Positions 1-7,278 of a stretch of DNA of 37,949 nucleotides are shown here, piece after piece. Numbering within the stretch: the stretch's first letter is position 1; every line of letters starts with the position of its first letter. The DNA is taken from contig NZ_BAFY01000050.1 of the NCBI RefSeq assembly GCF_000308555.1, forward strand, positions 1-37,949, given 5' to 3'. The stretch comes from Nocardia cyriacigeorgica NBRC 100375 (GTDB lineage: Bacteria; Actinomycetota; Actinomycetes; Mycobacteriales; Mycobacteriaceae). The notes under the pieces were generated by a model, which made no database searches, was not told where the DNA came from, and worked only from the letters and a program-made list of their open reading frames with translations. The translations under genes and the position numbers were made by a program.

Positions 1-653
1 ATCCGGAGCCCGGCGGCAGGCCTGCCCCGCCCGGGCCGCCGCCGTCGCGCCCGGCGCCGCCGCAGCATCCGCAGGCCGCCCGCCCGCCGCAGCAACCACC
101 GGGTGCGCAACGTCCACCGATGCAGCAGCGGCCGACACCGCCGCCGAACCCGCAGATGCGGGAACGGCCGCCGATGGCCGAGGGCGGGGGGCGTCACAGC
201 GCGGAGGCCGCCGCGAGCCGGTTCACCCGTCCGCCGGAAGTTGGCGGTGCGCCCGCGCCGTACGCGCGGCCTGCCGGCGAATCCGCCGCCGCGTCGTCGC
301 CGAGCCGAGATCATGCCGATGATCACGACCACCTCGACCGCAAGGGCAAGGTGTGGGACAAGATGAAGGGAAACCTGTTCGGAGCCCAGGCGGCGGCCGG
401 TGCGGTCGCGCTCGTGGCGTTCGCGATGTCGTCGGAGGCGGGGGCGGCCGAGCTCGCCGCGGCCGCGGGCACCAGCGCGGCACCGGTGGCCTGCTCGCTC
501 ACCCCGGAAGCGATCTTGGAACCGCCGTCGGGCATCTCCACGGTGCGCGGCACCCTCCCGGGCGAATGCGAGCAACCCGGCGTCAACACCCTGCGCTACC
601 TGGTGCCGGGTCCGCCGGGAGCAGCCGACTTCGGGCCACCGCTCGAGATCTGA
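1..653 (+). CDS. Proline-rich membrane protein, 5' partial, function unknown
   Basis: The reading frame is open from base 3 and ends at TGA 651-653, so 216 codons are visible and the true start lies upstream of the window. The N-terminal half is disordered and rich in Pro, Gln, Ala and Arg. It is followed by a charged stretch (DHADDHDHLDRKGK) and one hydrophobic segment (GAQAAAGAVALVAFAMSS) that could be a membrane anchor. A short C-terminal domain with two cysteines (VACSL, GECEQ) ends in PPLEI. I do not recognise the family. In M. tuberculosis the ESX-4 genes lie just upstream of rplM, so an ESX-4-linked protein is possible, but that is inferred from position only. The frame is supported by its length and by the strong GC bias at third codon positions. 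Confidence 0.6.
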   Translation, partial: PEPGGRPAPPGPPPSRPAPPQHPQAARPPQQPPGAQRPPMQQRPTPPPNPQMRERPPMAEGGGRHSAEAAASRFTRPPEVGGAPAPYARPAGESAAASSPSRDHADDHDHLDRKGKVWDKMKGNLFGAQAAAGAVALVAFAMSSEAGAAELAAAAGTSAAPVACSLTPEAILEPPSGISTVRGTLPGECEQPGVNTLRYLVPGPPGAADFGPPLEI

Positions 654-821
654 GCCACCGCGGCGGCCCACGCGCACGCTCCGGTTTCGCCGCACCCATA
701 CCCGACTGGTATCGTGGCCAGCTGGTGTGTGGCATGCCGAGGCCCGGGTCTCAACCGGCCGCCGGGAACGACCTCGACCACGCACCTGGCCGGCAGCACC
801 GACGACAGACAGGGAAGCACT
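654..821 (+). promoter_or_regulatory. rplM-rpsI leader with candidate promoter
   Basis: This 168-base stretch between the proline-rich gene and rplM holds no convincing gene. TATCGT at 710-715 fits the actinobacterial TANNNT -10 pattern and would give a leader of about 100 bases before the GTG at 822. No clear -35 and no strong hairpin are visible, so control by ribosomal protein L13 cannot be shown from the sequence. Confidence 0.35.
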
Positions 822-1265
822 GTGCCTACGTACAGCCCGAAGGCTGGTGACGTGACCCGCAAGTGGTACGTCATCGACGCCACTGACGTAGTGCTCGGCC
901 GTCTTGCCGTTCAGGCAGCGAATCTGCTGCGTGGCAAGCACAAGCCGACCTACGCTCCGCACGTCGATGGTGGCGATTTCGTCATCATCATCAACGCTGA
1001 CAAGGTTGCCATCAGCGGCAACAAGAAGCAGGACAAGCTCATCCACCACCACTCCGGGCATCCGGGCGGCCTCAAGTCGCGCACTGTCGGTCAGGTGCTG
1101 GAGTCGCGGCCCGATCGTCTCGTGGAGAAGGCCGTCAAGGGCATGATCCCGAAGAACAAGCTCGGTAACGCGATCGCGGGCAAGCTGAAGGTCTACGCGG
1201 GCCCGAACCACCCGCACGCCGCCCAGCAGCCCGTTCCGTTCGAGATCAAGCAGGTGGCCCAGTGA
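822..1265 (+). CDS. rplM: 50S ribosomal protein L13
   Basis: This is L13, an early-assembly protein of the large ribosomal subunit. The GTG at 822 gives 147 residues starting [20 protein letters not shown], the same length and almost the same N-terminus as the mycobacterial protein. Family hallmarks are [20 protein letters not shown] near the N-terminus, the [15 protein letters not shown] strand region, and the C-terminal block [14 protein letters not shown]. Longer in-frame starts from 714 add residues foreign to L13 and were rejected. Its stop overlaps the rpsI start as GTGA (1262-1265), so the two are translationally coupled, the usual rplM-rpsI arrangement in bacteria. Confidence 0.98.
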   Translation: MPTYSPKAGDVTRKWYVIDATDVVLGRLAVQAANLLRGKHKPTYAPHVDGGDFVIIINADKVAISGNKKQDKLIHHHSGHPGGLKSRTVGQVLESRPDRLVEKAVKGMIPKNKLGNAIAGKLKVYAGPNHPHAAQQPVPFEIKQVAQ

Positions 1266-1777
1266 CCGCTCCCGAGGAATTCAACGAGGAATACACCGTC
1301 GAGGACACCACCGTCGAGGTGGTCGAGGACGGTGCCGGTTACGAAGAGGCCGGCTACGACTCCGAGGCGACCTACAGCCCGGTCGTCATCGACCGTCCGG
1401 TGCAGACCGTCGGCCGCCGCAAGGAAGCCGTCGTCCGCGTCCGGCTGCTGCCGGGCACCGGCAACTTCGTGCTCAACGGCCGCACCATCGAGGACTACTT
1501 CCCGAACAAGGTGCACCAGCAGCTGGTGAAGTCGCCGCTGGTCACCGTCGAGCGCACCGAGAGCTTCGACGTGCACGCTCGCCTGGTCGGCGGTGGCCCG
1601 TCGGGCCAGGCCGGCGCGCTGCGCCTGGCCATCGCCCGTGCGCTGATCGAGGTCACCCCCGAGGATCGTCCCGCCCTGAAGCGGGCCGGCTTCCTGACTC
1701 GTGACCCGCGCGCCACCGAGCGTAAGAAGTACGGTCTGAAGAAGGCCCGTAAGGCGCCTCAGTACTCGAAGCGCTGA
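1262..1777 (+). CDS. rpsI: 30S ribosomal protein S9
   Basis: This is S9, whose C-terminal tail reaches the P-site tRNA on the small subunit. The protein has 171 residues. The conserved core begins at [13 protein letters not shown] (about residue 50) and contains [31 protein letters not shown] and the family-defining tail [12 protein letters not shown]. The first 45 or so residues form an acidic extension ([19 protein letters not shown]) seen in other actinobacterial S9 proteins; here it is somewhat longer than in mycobacteria. The GTG start overlaps the rplM stop by four bases. A perfect hairpin follows 20 bases after the stop. Confidence 0.98.
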   Translation: MTAPEEFNEEYTVEDTTVEVVEDGAGYEEAGYDSEATYSPVVIDRPVQTVGRRKEAVVRVRLLPGTGNFVLNGRTIEDYFPNKVHQQLVKSPLVTVERTESFDVHARLVGGGPSGQAGALRLAIARALIEVTPEDRPALKRAGFLTRDPRATERKKYGLKKARKAPQYSKR

Positions 1778-1797
1778 TTTTCGCATCGTCGACTGCC

Positions 1798-1828
1798 CGC
1801 TTCCGGCACCCTGCTGGTGCCGGAAGCG
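1798..1828 (+). terminator. Strong hairpin after rpsI, likely terminator
   Basis: A perfect 13-bp stem (CGCTTCCGGCACC at 1798-1810, its complement at 1816-1828) closes a five-base loop. No T-run follows, which is common for actinobacterial terminators. It lies 20 bases after the rpsI stop, in the place expected for the end of the rplM-rpsI transcript. Confidence 0.7.
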
Positions 1829-1850
1829 GTACGGTCGGCGCGGCACCTGT

Positions 1851-1891
1851 ACGAGAGCAGGCTTCCAGCATCGCTGGGCGCCTGCTCTCGT
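1851..1891 (+). terminator. Second nested hairpin upstream of glmM
   Basis: The arms ACGAGAGCAGGC (1851-1862) and GCCTGCTCTCGT (1880-1891) pair perfectly over 12 bp. Inside, CCAGC (1865-1869) pairs with GCTGG (1873-1877), giving a 41-base interrupted stem with a three-base loop. It could be a second terminator or an element in the glmM leader, whose ATG lies 72 bases further on. Which one cannot be decided from sequence alone. Confidence 0.55.
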
Positions 1892-1963
1892 GCTGTATGG
1901 AAGTGCGGCGTTCGCGGGGTGGGGTCGCGGACGCGGCAGGATGCATCGATCGAGGGACGAGGT

Positions 1964-3337
1964 ATGGGACGTCTGTTCGGCACCGATGGGGTTCGCGGAC
2001 TGGCCAACGAGTCGCTGACGCCGGAGTTGGCGCTGCGTGTGTCCGGCGCCGCGGCACAGATTCTGAGTCGAGGCAAGAAGCGCGCGCTGGCCGTCGTCGG
2101 GCGTGATCCGCGGGCCAGCGGAGAGATGCTGGAGGCGGCCGTCACCGCGGGGCTCACCGCCGCCGGGGTCGATGTGCTGTCGGTCGGCGTGCTGCCGACG
2201 CCCGCCGTCGCCTACCTCACCGGCCTCTACGACGCATGCCTCGGCGTGATGATCTCCGCCTCGCATAATCCCATGCCGGACAACGGGATCAAGATCTTCG
2301 CCGCCGGTGGGCGCAAACTCGACGACGCGATCGAGGACCGGATCGAGGCGCTGATGAACGAGCCTCCGGTGCGGCCGACCGGCGCCGGGATCGGCCGGGT
2401 CCTCGGCTCGACCGGGGTGCGCGATCACGGGTTCGCCATTCCCGACCAGTACAGCGTCGCCGGAACGCACGAGCGCTACGTCGAGCATCTGGTGGAGGCC
2501 ACCGGGCAGGAACTCAACGGCCTGACCGTGGTGGTCGACTGCGCGCACGGCGCCGCCTCCGAGGTGGGCCCGGCCGCGTACCGGGAAGCGGGCGCGAATG
2601 TCATCGCGATCAACGCCGACCCCGACGGCCTCAACATCAACGACGGCTGCGGCTCCACCCACCTCGACCAGGTCCGGCGCGCGGTTCGCGAACACGGCGC
2701 CGACCTCGGGCTGGCCCACGACGGCGACGCCGACCGCTGCCTGGCCGTCGATGCCGCTGGCAACGTCGTCGACGGCGACGCCATCCTCGCCATCCTCGCG
2801 CTTGCCATGCGCGATGCCGGCGAGCTCGCCGAGAACACCCTGGTCGCCACCGTAATGAGTAACCTCGGCCTGCACATCGCCATGCGCGAAGCCGGAATCA
2901 CCGTACGCACCACCGCCGTCGGCGATCGCTACGTGCTCGAAGAGTTGCGCCGCGGCCACTTCACCCTCGGCGGCGAACAGTCCGGCCACGTCGTTCTCCC
3001 GGCCCACGGCACCACCGGCGACGGCATCCTCACCGGCCTCAAACTCATGGCCCGCATGGCCGCGACCGGCCGCACCCTGGCCGACCTGGCGTCGGTATTG
3101 CAGACCGTGCCGCAGATTCTGGTGAATGTGCCGGTCAGCGACAAGGCCGCCGTGATGGCCGCGACCGACGTCCTCGACGCCGTCGCCGAAGCCGAACGCG
3201 CGCTCGCCGATTCCGGCCGAGTCCTGCTGCGGCCCAGCGGAACCGAGCAACTCATCCGGGTGATGGTGGAAGCCACCGACCTGGCCCGCGCCGAGCAGTT
3301 GGCCGAGGATCTCGCCAAACGAGTCGCCGCGGTCTGA
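1964..3337 (+). CDS. glmM: Phosphoglucosamine mutase
   Basis: GlmM converts glucosamine-6-phosphate to glucosamine-1-phosphate in the cytosol, a step towards UDP-GlcNAc for peptidoglycan. The ATG at 1964 follows the RBS GAGGGACGAGG and gives 457 residues starting [12 protein letters not shown], the family N-terminus. The catalytic phosphoserine is Ser100 in ISASHNP. The magnesium loop DGDADR is at residues 253-258, the sugar-binding GGEQSGH and the C-terminal phosphate loop [14 protein letters not shown] are intact. The longer frame from 1817 runs back through the hairpins and was rejected. The neighbouring pathway enzyme glmS lies about 14 kb downstream, as in M. tuberculosis, but with extra accessory genes in between. 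Confidence 0.97.
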   Translation: MGRLFGTDGVRGLANESLTPELALRVSGAAAQILSRGKKRALAVVGRDPRASGEMLEAAVTAGLTAAGVDVLSVGVLPTPAVAYLTGLYDACLGVMISASHNPMPDNGIKIFAAGGRKLDDAIEDRIEALMNEPPVRPTGAGIGRVLGSTGVRDHGFAIPDQYSVAGTHERYVEHLVEATGQELNGLTVVVDCAHGAASEVGPAAYREAGANVIAINADPDGLNINDGCGSTHLDQVRRAVREHGADLGLAHDGDADRCLAVDAAGNVVDGDAILAILALAMRDAGELAENTLVATVMSNLGLHIAMREAGITVRTTAVGDRYVLEELRRGHFTLGGEQSGHVVLPAHGTTGDGILTGLKLMARMAATGRTLADLASVLQTVPQILVNVPVSDKAAVMAATDVLDAVAEAERALADSGRVLLRPSGTEQLIRVMVEATDLARAEQLAEDLAKRVAAV

Positions 3338-3348
3338 GGTTTCCTCAG
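3334..3348 (+). terminator. Small hairpin spanning the glmM stop codon
   Basis: CTGAGG and CCTCAG pair around a TTT loop, with the glmM stop codon (3335-3337) inside the left arm. The glmM end and the convergent gene end are only 27 bases apart. The stem is short, so a role in termination is tentative. Confidence 0.3.
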
Positions 3349-3364
3349 CACTGGCCGGGGTTCG

Positions 3365-3844
3365 TCAGAACTGGCCGGCCAGGAAGCCGGTGAACAGCAC
3401 CAGAAAGCCGCCGATCTCCCCGGCGATGAGGGCCAGCATCGATAGCCGCATGCTCAGGTCGATGTCGCCGCGGAATTGGTTGGTGGTGTCGCGGCGGTAT
3501 CCGTGCCAGGCGTAGGTGGCGATGGCGCCGGCGAAGAATGCGAGCACGATCGCGTCCGCCGCCAGATTCACCGCCGTCGGCCACGCGCTGAGCTCGGTGA
3601 AGACGGCGAGGACCAGGCCGGCGAAGGCGTACATGAGCGCGGCCCGGTGCGCGATGTCGACGTAGATGTGCGCGGCTCCGTCGGGTGAGGTGCGGATGCC
3701 GTGGTACTTCCAGGTGCCCAGGACCAGCGCCGAAAGGAAGATCAGGCCCGTGGCGAGAAGCGTCAGCCGCGTGTCGAGACCCAACGCGAACTCCGCCTCC
3801 GCGCCGTGTGCCAGGACCAGCCGCATACCTTCGGTGCTACTCAC
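3365..3844 (-). CDS. Four-helix integral membrane protein, function unknown
   Basis: The protein has 159 residues with four hydrophobic segments: LTLLATGLIFLSALVLGTW, AALMYAFAGLVLAVFTEL, LAADAIVLAFFAGAIATYAW and LSMLALIAGEIGGFLVLFTG. Charged loops separate them, for example KYHGIRTSPDGAAH and HGYRRDTTNQFRGDID. No enzymatic motif is visible and I do not recognise a characterised family; actinobacterial relatives are usually annotated as hypothetical membrane proteins. The GTG at 3844 is favoured because a TAGGTT -10 hexamer ends exactly seven bases upstream, as expected of a leaderless transcript. An internal ATG seven codons in is the alternative. The gene converges on glmM. Confidence 0.8.
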   Translation of the reverse strand: MSSTEGMRLVLAHGAEAEFALGLDTRLTLLATGLIFLSALVLGTWKYHGIRTSPDGAAHIYVDIAHRAALMYAFAGLVLAVFTELSAWPTAVNLAADAIVLAFFAGAIATYAWHGYRRDTTNQFRGDIDLSMRLSMLALIAGEIGGFLVLFTGFLAGQF

Positions 3845-3850
3845 GCCCTC

Positions 3851-3856
3851 AACCTA
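3851..3856 (-). promoter_or_regulatory. Leaderless -10 hexamer TAGGTT for the four-helix membrane protein
   Basis: On the minus strand TAGGTT is followed by six bases (GAGGGC) and then the GTG start at 3844. That places the hexamer at -12 to -7 if transcription begins at the start codon, the typical TANNNT geometry of leaderless actinobacterial mRNAs. Confidence 0.55.
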
Positions 3857-3980
3857 GCGGGCGGGTGCTGTGGCCCGATGCGTCCGGCCCGGCTGCTCAC
3901 GGCAGAGGGCCCGCATTGCGATCCGGGGCCCAGCGCGGACGAAGATCGTCGGCCTGGGGCCGATGTCGGTTCTTCAGCCG

Positions 3981-3986
3981 TATCCT
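3981..3986 (+). promoter_or_regulatory. Leaderless -10 hexamer TATCCT for the 158-residue membrane protein
   Basis: TATCCT is followed by seven bases and then ATG at 3994, so the predicted start of transcription is at or one base before the start codon. No RBS is present upstream, which agrees with leaderless expression and helps fix this start. Confidence 0.5.
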
Positions 3987-3993
3987 GCGAGCT

Positions 3994-4470
3994 ATGGCCG
4001 CTGAGCCGTCATCTGCCCGGCGCCCGGCCCTCGGGCGCGCTGTGGTGCCGGTGTGCCTGGTCGGACTGGCTCTCATCGGCGCGCTGACGTCACCGTTTCA
4101 CTGGTCCTCGGCCACGATGGTCGCCGCCGTCGCCATCGTCGCGGCAGTGTTGGCGTTGTGCCCGTCCCGTTTCCTACCGTGGGCCAGGCCGGGCGATAAC
4201 GGCGTCGGCGGGACACCCCGTCCCGCGATGCGCGGTTCCGCGTCGAAATCAGCCGCACTCCGCAGGGGCCTGATCGCTTGGTCCTTGCTTCTCGTCGCGC
4301 TGCTCGCCTGGCAGGGGTATGCCTATCTGCGGCAACCGGATCGGTCGATCGCTCACGACGACTATCCGACCCTGTCGACCTTGCTGGATCCACTGCTCGA
4401 ACAGGGCCCCGTCCGGTACGCGGGCTGGCTGGCCTGGCTCGCGGCCGGCTGGTGGCTGGTACGGCGATGA
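3994..4470 (+). CDS. Membrane protein, 158 residues, function unknown
   Basis: The protein begins MAAEPSSARRPALGRAVV and has a hydrophobic hairpin near the N-terminus (VVPVCLVGLALIGAL and TMVAAVAIVAAVLALCP). A basic, proline-containing loop follows, then a third helix (GLIAWSLLLVALLAWQGYAYL), a polar segment with acidic residues (HDDYPTLSTLLDPLLEQ), and a final helix (WLAWLAAGWWLVRR). No catalytic motif is visible and the family is not recognised. Its stop overlaps the next start as ATGA (4467-4470), so both small membrane proteins are co-translated and may act together. Frames opening upstream at 3685 are shadows of the divergent gene. Confidence 0.75.
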   Translation: MAAEPSSARRPALGRAVVPVCLVGLALIGALTSPFHWSSATMVAAVAIVAAVLALCPSRFLPWARPGDNGVGGTPRPAMRGSASKSAALRRGLIAWSLLLVALLAWQGYAYLRQPDRSIAHDDYPTLSTLLDPLLEQGPVRYAGWLAWLAAGWWLVRR

Positions 4471-4667
4471 GCGAAAGAGCCGTCCTCATCACCGGTTTCG
4501 CGATCCTCCTAGGAATCGCGCTGACTCTCACGCTGATAGCGCACCTACGCCGCGACACCCTCGCCCCACTCGGCGCCGTAGTAGCCTTCGCCTTGCGTAC
4601 GAGAACCGCCCGCCTGCTGACTCTCCCGCTGTGGATTTGGCTCGGCTGGCATTTCCTGGCCCGGTGA
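4467..4667 (+). CDS. Small two-helix membrane protein (DUF6186-like)
   Basis: This 66-residue protein has an N-terminal helix (AVLITGFAILLGIALTLTLIA), a basic loop (HLRRDT), a second weakly hydrophobic stretch and a C-terminal helix ending LPLWIWLGWHFLAR. The closing WxGWHFLAR pattern resembles the DUF6186 family of small actinobacterial membrane proteins; that assignment is from memory and uncertain. The start overlaps the upstream stop by four bases, so translation is coupled to the 158-residue membrane protein. Function unknown. Confidence 0.7.
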   Translation: MSERAVLITGFAILLGIALTLTLIAHLRRDTLAPLGAVVAFALRTRTARLLTLPLWIWLGWHFLAR

Positions 4668-4765
4668 AACCTGCGGGCTGATCGCCGGCGTGACCGGAAA
4701 AGCTGCCTTCGGCCGGCGCACCCGACTTTGCCTGCGCGCCTGTTGCCAGCTGGACCGGTGCCCGA

Positions 4766-4784
4766 TACCGTCATCGGTAGTTTT
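4766..4784 (+). terminator. Weak hairpin with T-run
   Basis: TACCG (4766-4770) and CGGTA (4775-4779) pair around TCAT and are followed by GTTTT. The stem is only five base pairs, but this is one of few places in the window with a T-run. It would end the two-gene membrane-protein transcript about 100 bases after its last stop. The rest of 4668-4850 shows nothing else I can identify. Confidence 0.35.
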
Positions 4785-4850
4785 CGCGGGGGCGGAGGAG
4801 CCGGTCCGGGCCCAGCGGCGGCATGTATCGGGCATCGGCGAAGGGGATTG

Positions 4851-5438
4851 ATGAACATCATGCGCAAGTCGGCGTATGCCGCAGCGGCCGGTCTGAGTGC
4901 TGTATTGGTGCTGGCGGGGTGTGGGTCGTCCACGGAGGGGACGGCGGAGCCGACGGGGGGGTCGGCCGGTACGTCAGCGGCTGAACAGACGATTGCGGAG
5001 GACGTGCCAAGCGGGTTCGCGCCATGCACAGACATCCCGCAGGAGGTCCTGGATTCAGAGGGGCTGCGTTCTACGGGCGGGGAATCGTCCAAGGACAACA
5101 TGCAGCGCGGCAAGGTGAAGTGGCAGGGGTGCCGATGGGTGGTCTCCGATGGCTACGGCGCGGGCATCAGCGCGACGAACCTCACTCTCGACATGGTTCG
5201 TGAAAAGGCCAACCCCGGTAGCCAGGAGGGCACTGTCAGCGGCCGCACCGTGCTGTATGCACCCGATACTGCTGGCGATACAACGCAATGTCGACTGAAT
5301 GCGCAGATGCAAGGCGGGAGCCTCGAGTTCTCGGTTAATAACCCGACGTCCGGTCGAAAGACGGGGCACGAGAACGCATGCGACATTGCGCTCCGGCTGG
5401 CTGGAAAGGTGCTGCCGTTGGTTCCGGCGGGGGCATGA
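4851..5438 (+). CDS. DUF3558-type secreted lipoprotein
   Basis: This 195-residue protein has a lipoprotein signal peptide: MNIMRKS, a hydrophobic core, and the lipobox LAGC with the lipidated cysteine at residue 24. A Gly/Thr/Ser linker follows. The mature domain carries four further cysteines (APCTD, QGCRW, TQCRL, NACDI), the pattern expected of the DUF3558 family, where they probably form two disulfides. Such lipoproteins are abundant in Nocardia and often sit beside ESX-associated genes, as here. The second methionine (residue 4) is an alternative start. The next gene starts 34 bases downstream, so these four genes (4851-8058) likely form one unit. Molecular function is unknown. Confidence 0.8.
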   Translation: MNIMRKSAYAAAAGLSAVLVLAGCGSSTEGTAEPTGGSAGTSAAEQTIAEDVPSGFAPCTDIPQEVLDSEGLRSTGGESSKDNMQRGKVKWQGCRWVVSDGYGAGISATNLTLDMVREKANPGSQEGTVSGRTVLYAPDTAGDTTQCRLNAQMQGGSLEFSVNNPTSGRKTGHENACDIALRLAGKVLPLVPAGA

Positions 5439-5472
5439 GGATGCGTATCAGTTCAGGACTCGGGGAGGGGCA

Positions 5473-5922
5473 ATGACTCAGGATGGTAAACGTCCGATGC
5501 AGGACATAATCGACGCCGCCAAGGATGGACAGGTATCGCTATCGTTCAATGAGAGCATCCGCGTCAACGCTGAAGAGTTCGTTTACATCGAGCGTGACTG
5601 CGAAGCAATGAAGAACAAGATTCGAGATCTGCAAACGCTAGCTAAAGACATTTCTGGGCGTCAAAAGTGGGGCCTCGGCGAAGGTGTTGAGTGGATCAAG
5701 ACCGGCGGGACCTTGGTGTCGTGGTTCCGCGGCAAGGCGGAAGGAGATCCGAGCGGAAACACCGTGCATGCGATCCTGGAACGCCACTACCAAATAGTCG
5801 ACAGTATTCAAGAACTTCATCGCACAATAGCTGAACGATATCAGCAGACTGACAGTTCGTTCGCGGCCGAGTACAACCAAGCGCAGGCCTCGATTCCGCA
5901 CGGTCTACAGGGGAAGAAATGA
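5473..5922 (+). CDS. 149-residue alpha-helical ESX-associated protein
   Basis: The ATG at 5473 follows a strong RBS (GGGGAGGGG). The protein is soluble and predicted to be mostly helical: an N-terminal amphipathic region (FNESIRVNAEEFVYIERDCEAMKNKIRDLQTLAKDI), a Gly/Trp-containing turn (KWGLGEGVEW, then GGTLVSWFRGKAEGDPSG), and a second long helix (ILERHYQIVDSIQELHRTIAERY). This helix-turn-helix layout resembles WXG100 and PE-type ESX substrates, but a canonical WxG is not present, so family membership is inferred. Its stop overlaps the start of the PPE-like gene by ATGA, the arrangement expected of a heterodimeric secreted pair. GC is visibly lower than in the surrounding housekeeping genes. 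Confidence 0.7.
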   Translation: MTQDGKRPMQDIIDAAKDGQVSLSFNESIRVNAEEFVYIERDCEAMKNKIRDLQTLAKDISGRQKWGLGEGVEWIKTGGTLVSWFRGKAEGDPSGNTVHAILERHYQIVDSIQELHRTIAERYQQTDSSFAAEYNQAQASIPHGLQGKK

Positions 5923-7157
5923 CCGGATTCACATTCGAGGACGAACGAATCCGTGATCCGGAGAACCCCGGAGCGCACTCGCACGCTACCCTTCGGAGCA
6001 CTTTCGAAGGGATGGATCCTACCGAGGCCAACGCGGCAAAGGACCAGTACGCGGCGATCGCAAAAGATTGGGACGACACTGTCACAGTGTTCGCCGCCCG
6101 GATACGACGATCGAGCGAATCAGCGTGGGACGGCCCCGCGGCGCAAGCGGCCCGGCAGGCAATCTCCGATTACGCCAGCGACGCACTGGCTCTGACTCCA
6201 GCGCTGAACGCATTGAGTTCTCGAGTCAGCGAGATGGTGAATGCGGTCAGCGAGACCAAGAAGAACATGCCCGAGTACTCCGACGACCCTCAGTCGCCGC
6301 TGAATCCGGGCGACTGGTTCGACGGAGACCACGAGGGTGACCTGGAGCGGGAGGCTCAGAATCTCGTCCGCACTTCATACACAGACGCGGCCCGGATCAC
6401 CGACAAGCTGATTCCGTCGTTGCCGCAGCCGCGGGATCCGGTGGCACTCGGGGACGTGCCACCGGGAGAGTGGAAAAAGGGCGGCGGCGACGGTGGTGGC
6501 GATGGCAGCGGGGGCGGCGGTAACGGTGGTGGCGACACCGGCGGCGGTATAGGCGGCGACGACAACGGTGGCGGGGATACCGGCGAGGAAGTGCAGCCCG
6601 GTACCGAGGAACAGACCGAGGACGAGACCACCGAGGACTCCACCACGGACGACACCACGACGCCGTCCTCGACGGATCCCACGTCCACAACGCCGGCGAG
6701 TACGGTGCCGAGCAGCTCGGCTTCGAGCCCCACGACCTCTGCCTCTTCGACCTCAGGGTTGCCAGGGTCGGGCGGCGGATTCCCCGGCGCAGGCGGTTCG
6801 GGCGGTTCGGGCGGTTCTTCGGGTTCGAGCGGCCTGCCAGGGTCTGGTATTCCCGGGGCCGGGCGCAGCCTCGCCGGAAATCCGATGGTGACCGGTGTTC
6901 CCGCCGCTGCGGGCGCAGGAGGTTCGGGGGCCGCCGGCGCTGGTGCTGGACGCTCCGGCATGCCGATGATGGGTGCACCAGGGGCGGGGCGCGGCAGCGG
7001 AGGCGAAAACGAGACCGACCGCAAGACGCCCGACTACCTTGTCAACGAGGAAAACGCGCGGGAGCTGCTCGGCGATGAGCCCCGCACGATTCCCGGTGGC
7101 GTGCTCGGCGCGGACATCCCCGCCGCCCGGCCTGCGGATGGCCCGCCTCGAACATGA
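5919..7157 (+). CDS. WxG/PPE-like type VII secretion substrate with Gly- and Ser/Thr-rich tail
   Basis: This 412-residue protein has three parts. Residues 1-120 are helical with a W70-D-G72 turn between two helices, like the WXG100/PPE fold of ESX substrates. Residues about 185-340 are low-complexity: a poly-Gly/Asp tract, a Thr/Glu/Asp-rich stretch (EEQTEDETTEDSTTDDTT) and Ser/Pro/Gly repeats (GGSGGSGGSSGSSG), likely a flexible or glycosylated cell-wall stalk. The C-terminus carries PDYLVNEENARELLGDE, a motif I associate with PPE-like proteins of Nocardia and other filamentous actinobacteria. No signal peptide or membrane anchor is present, which fits type VII export. It overlaps the 149-residue gene by four bases and is followed by espG, whose product would be its chaperone. 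Confidence 0.75.
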   Translation: MTGFTFEDERIRDPENPGAHSHATLRSTFEGMDPTEANAAKDQYAAIAKDWDDTVTVFAARIRRSSESAWDGPAAQAARQAISDYASDALALTPALNALSSRVSEMVNAVSETKKNMPEYSDDPQSPLNPGDWFDGDHEGDLEREAQNLVRTSYTDAARITDKLIPSLPQPRDPVALGDVPPGEWKKGGGDGGGDGSGGGGNGGGDTGGGIGGDDNGGGDTGEEVQPGTEEQTEDETTEDSTTDDTTTPSSTDPTSTTPASTVPSSSASSPTTSASSTSGLPGSGGGFPGAGGSGGSGGSSGSSGLPGSGIPGAGRSLAGNPMVTGVPAAAGAGGSGAAGAGAGRSGMPMMGAPGAGRGSGGENETDRKTPDYLVNEENARELLGDEPRTIPGGVLGADIPAARPADGPPRT

Positions 7158-7278
7158 CCCGATAACCGGTGCGTCCGCACTGGGCTCGGCAGGGATCGCA
7201 CGCCAGACGATGTGATGAAGGTGCCCCCGCTCACCGCACCCACACCGAATTACGCACGAATGAAACGGATTTGACCGA

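Noticed and set aside
1193..3250. Long minus-strand frame antisense to rpsI and glmM
   Set aside because: It lies opposite two certain genes and reads as Gly/Asp/Val/His-rich low-complexity sequence with no family features, typical of high-GC antisense frames.
6356..7024. Minus-strand Pro-rich frame
   Set aside because: It mirrors the Gly/Ser-rich stalk codons of the PPE-like gene and has no RBS or domain.
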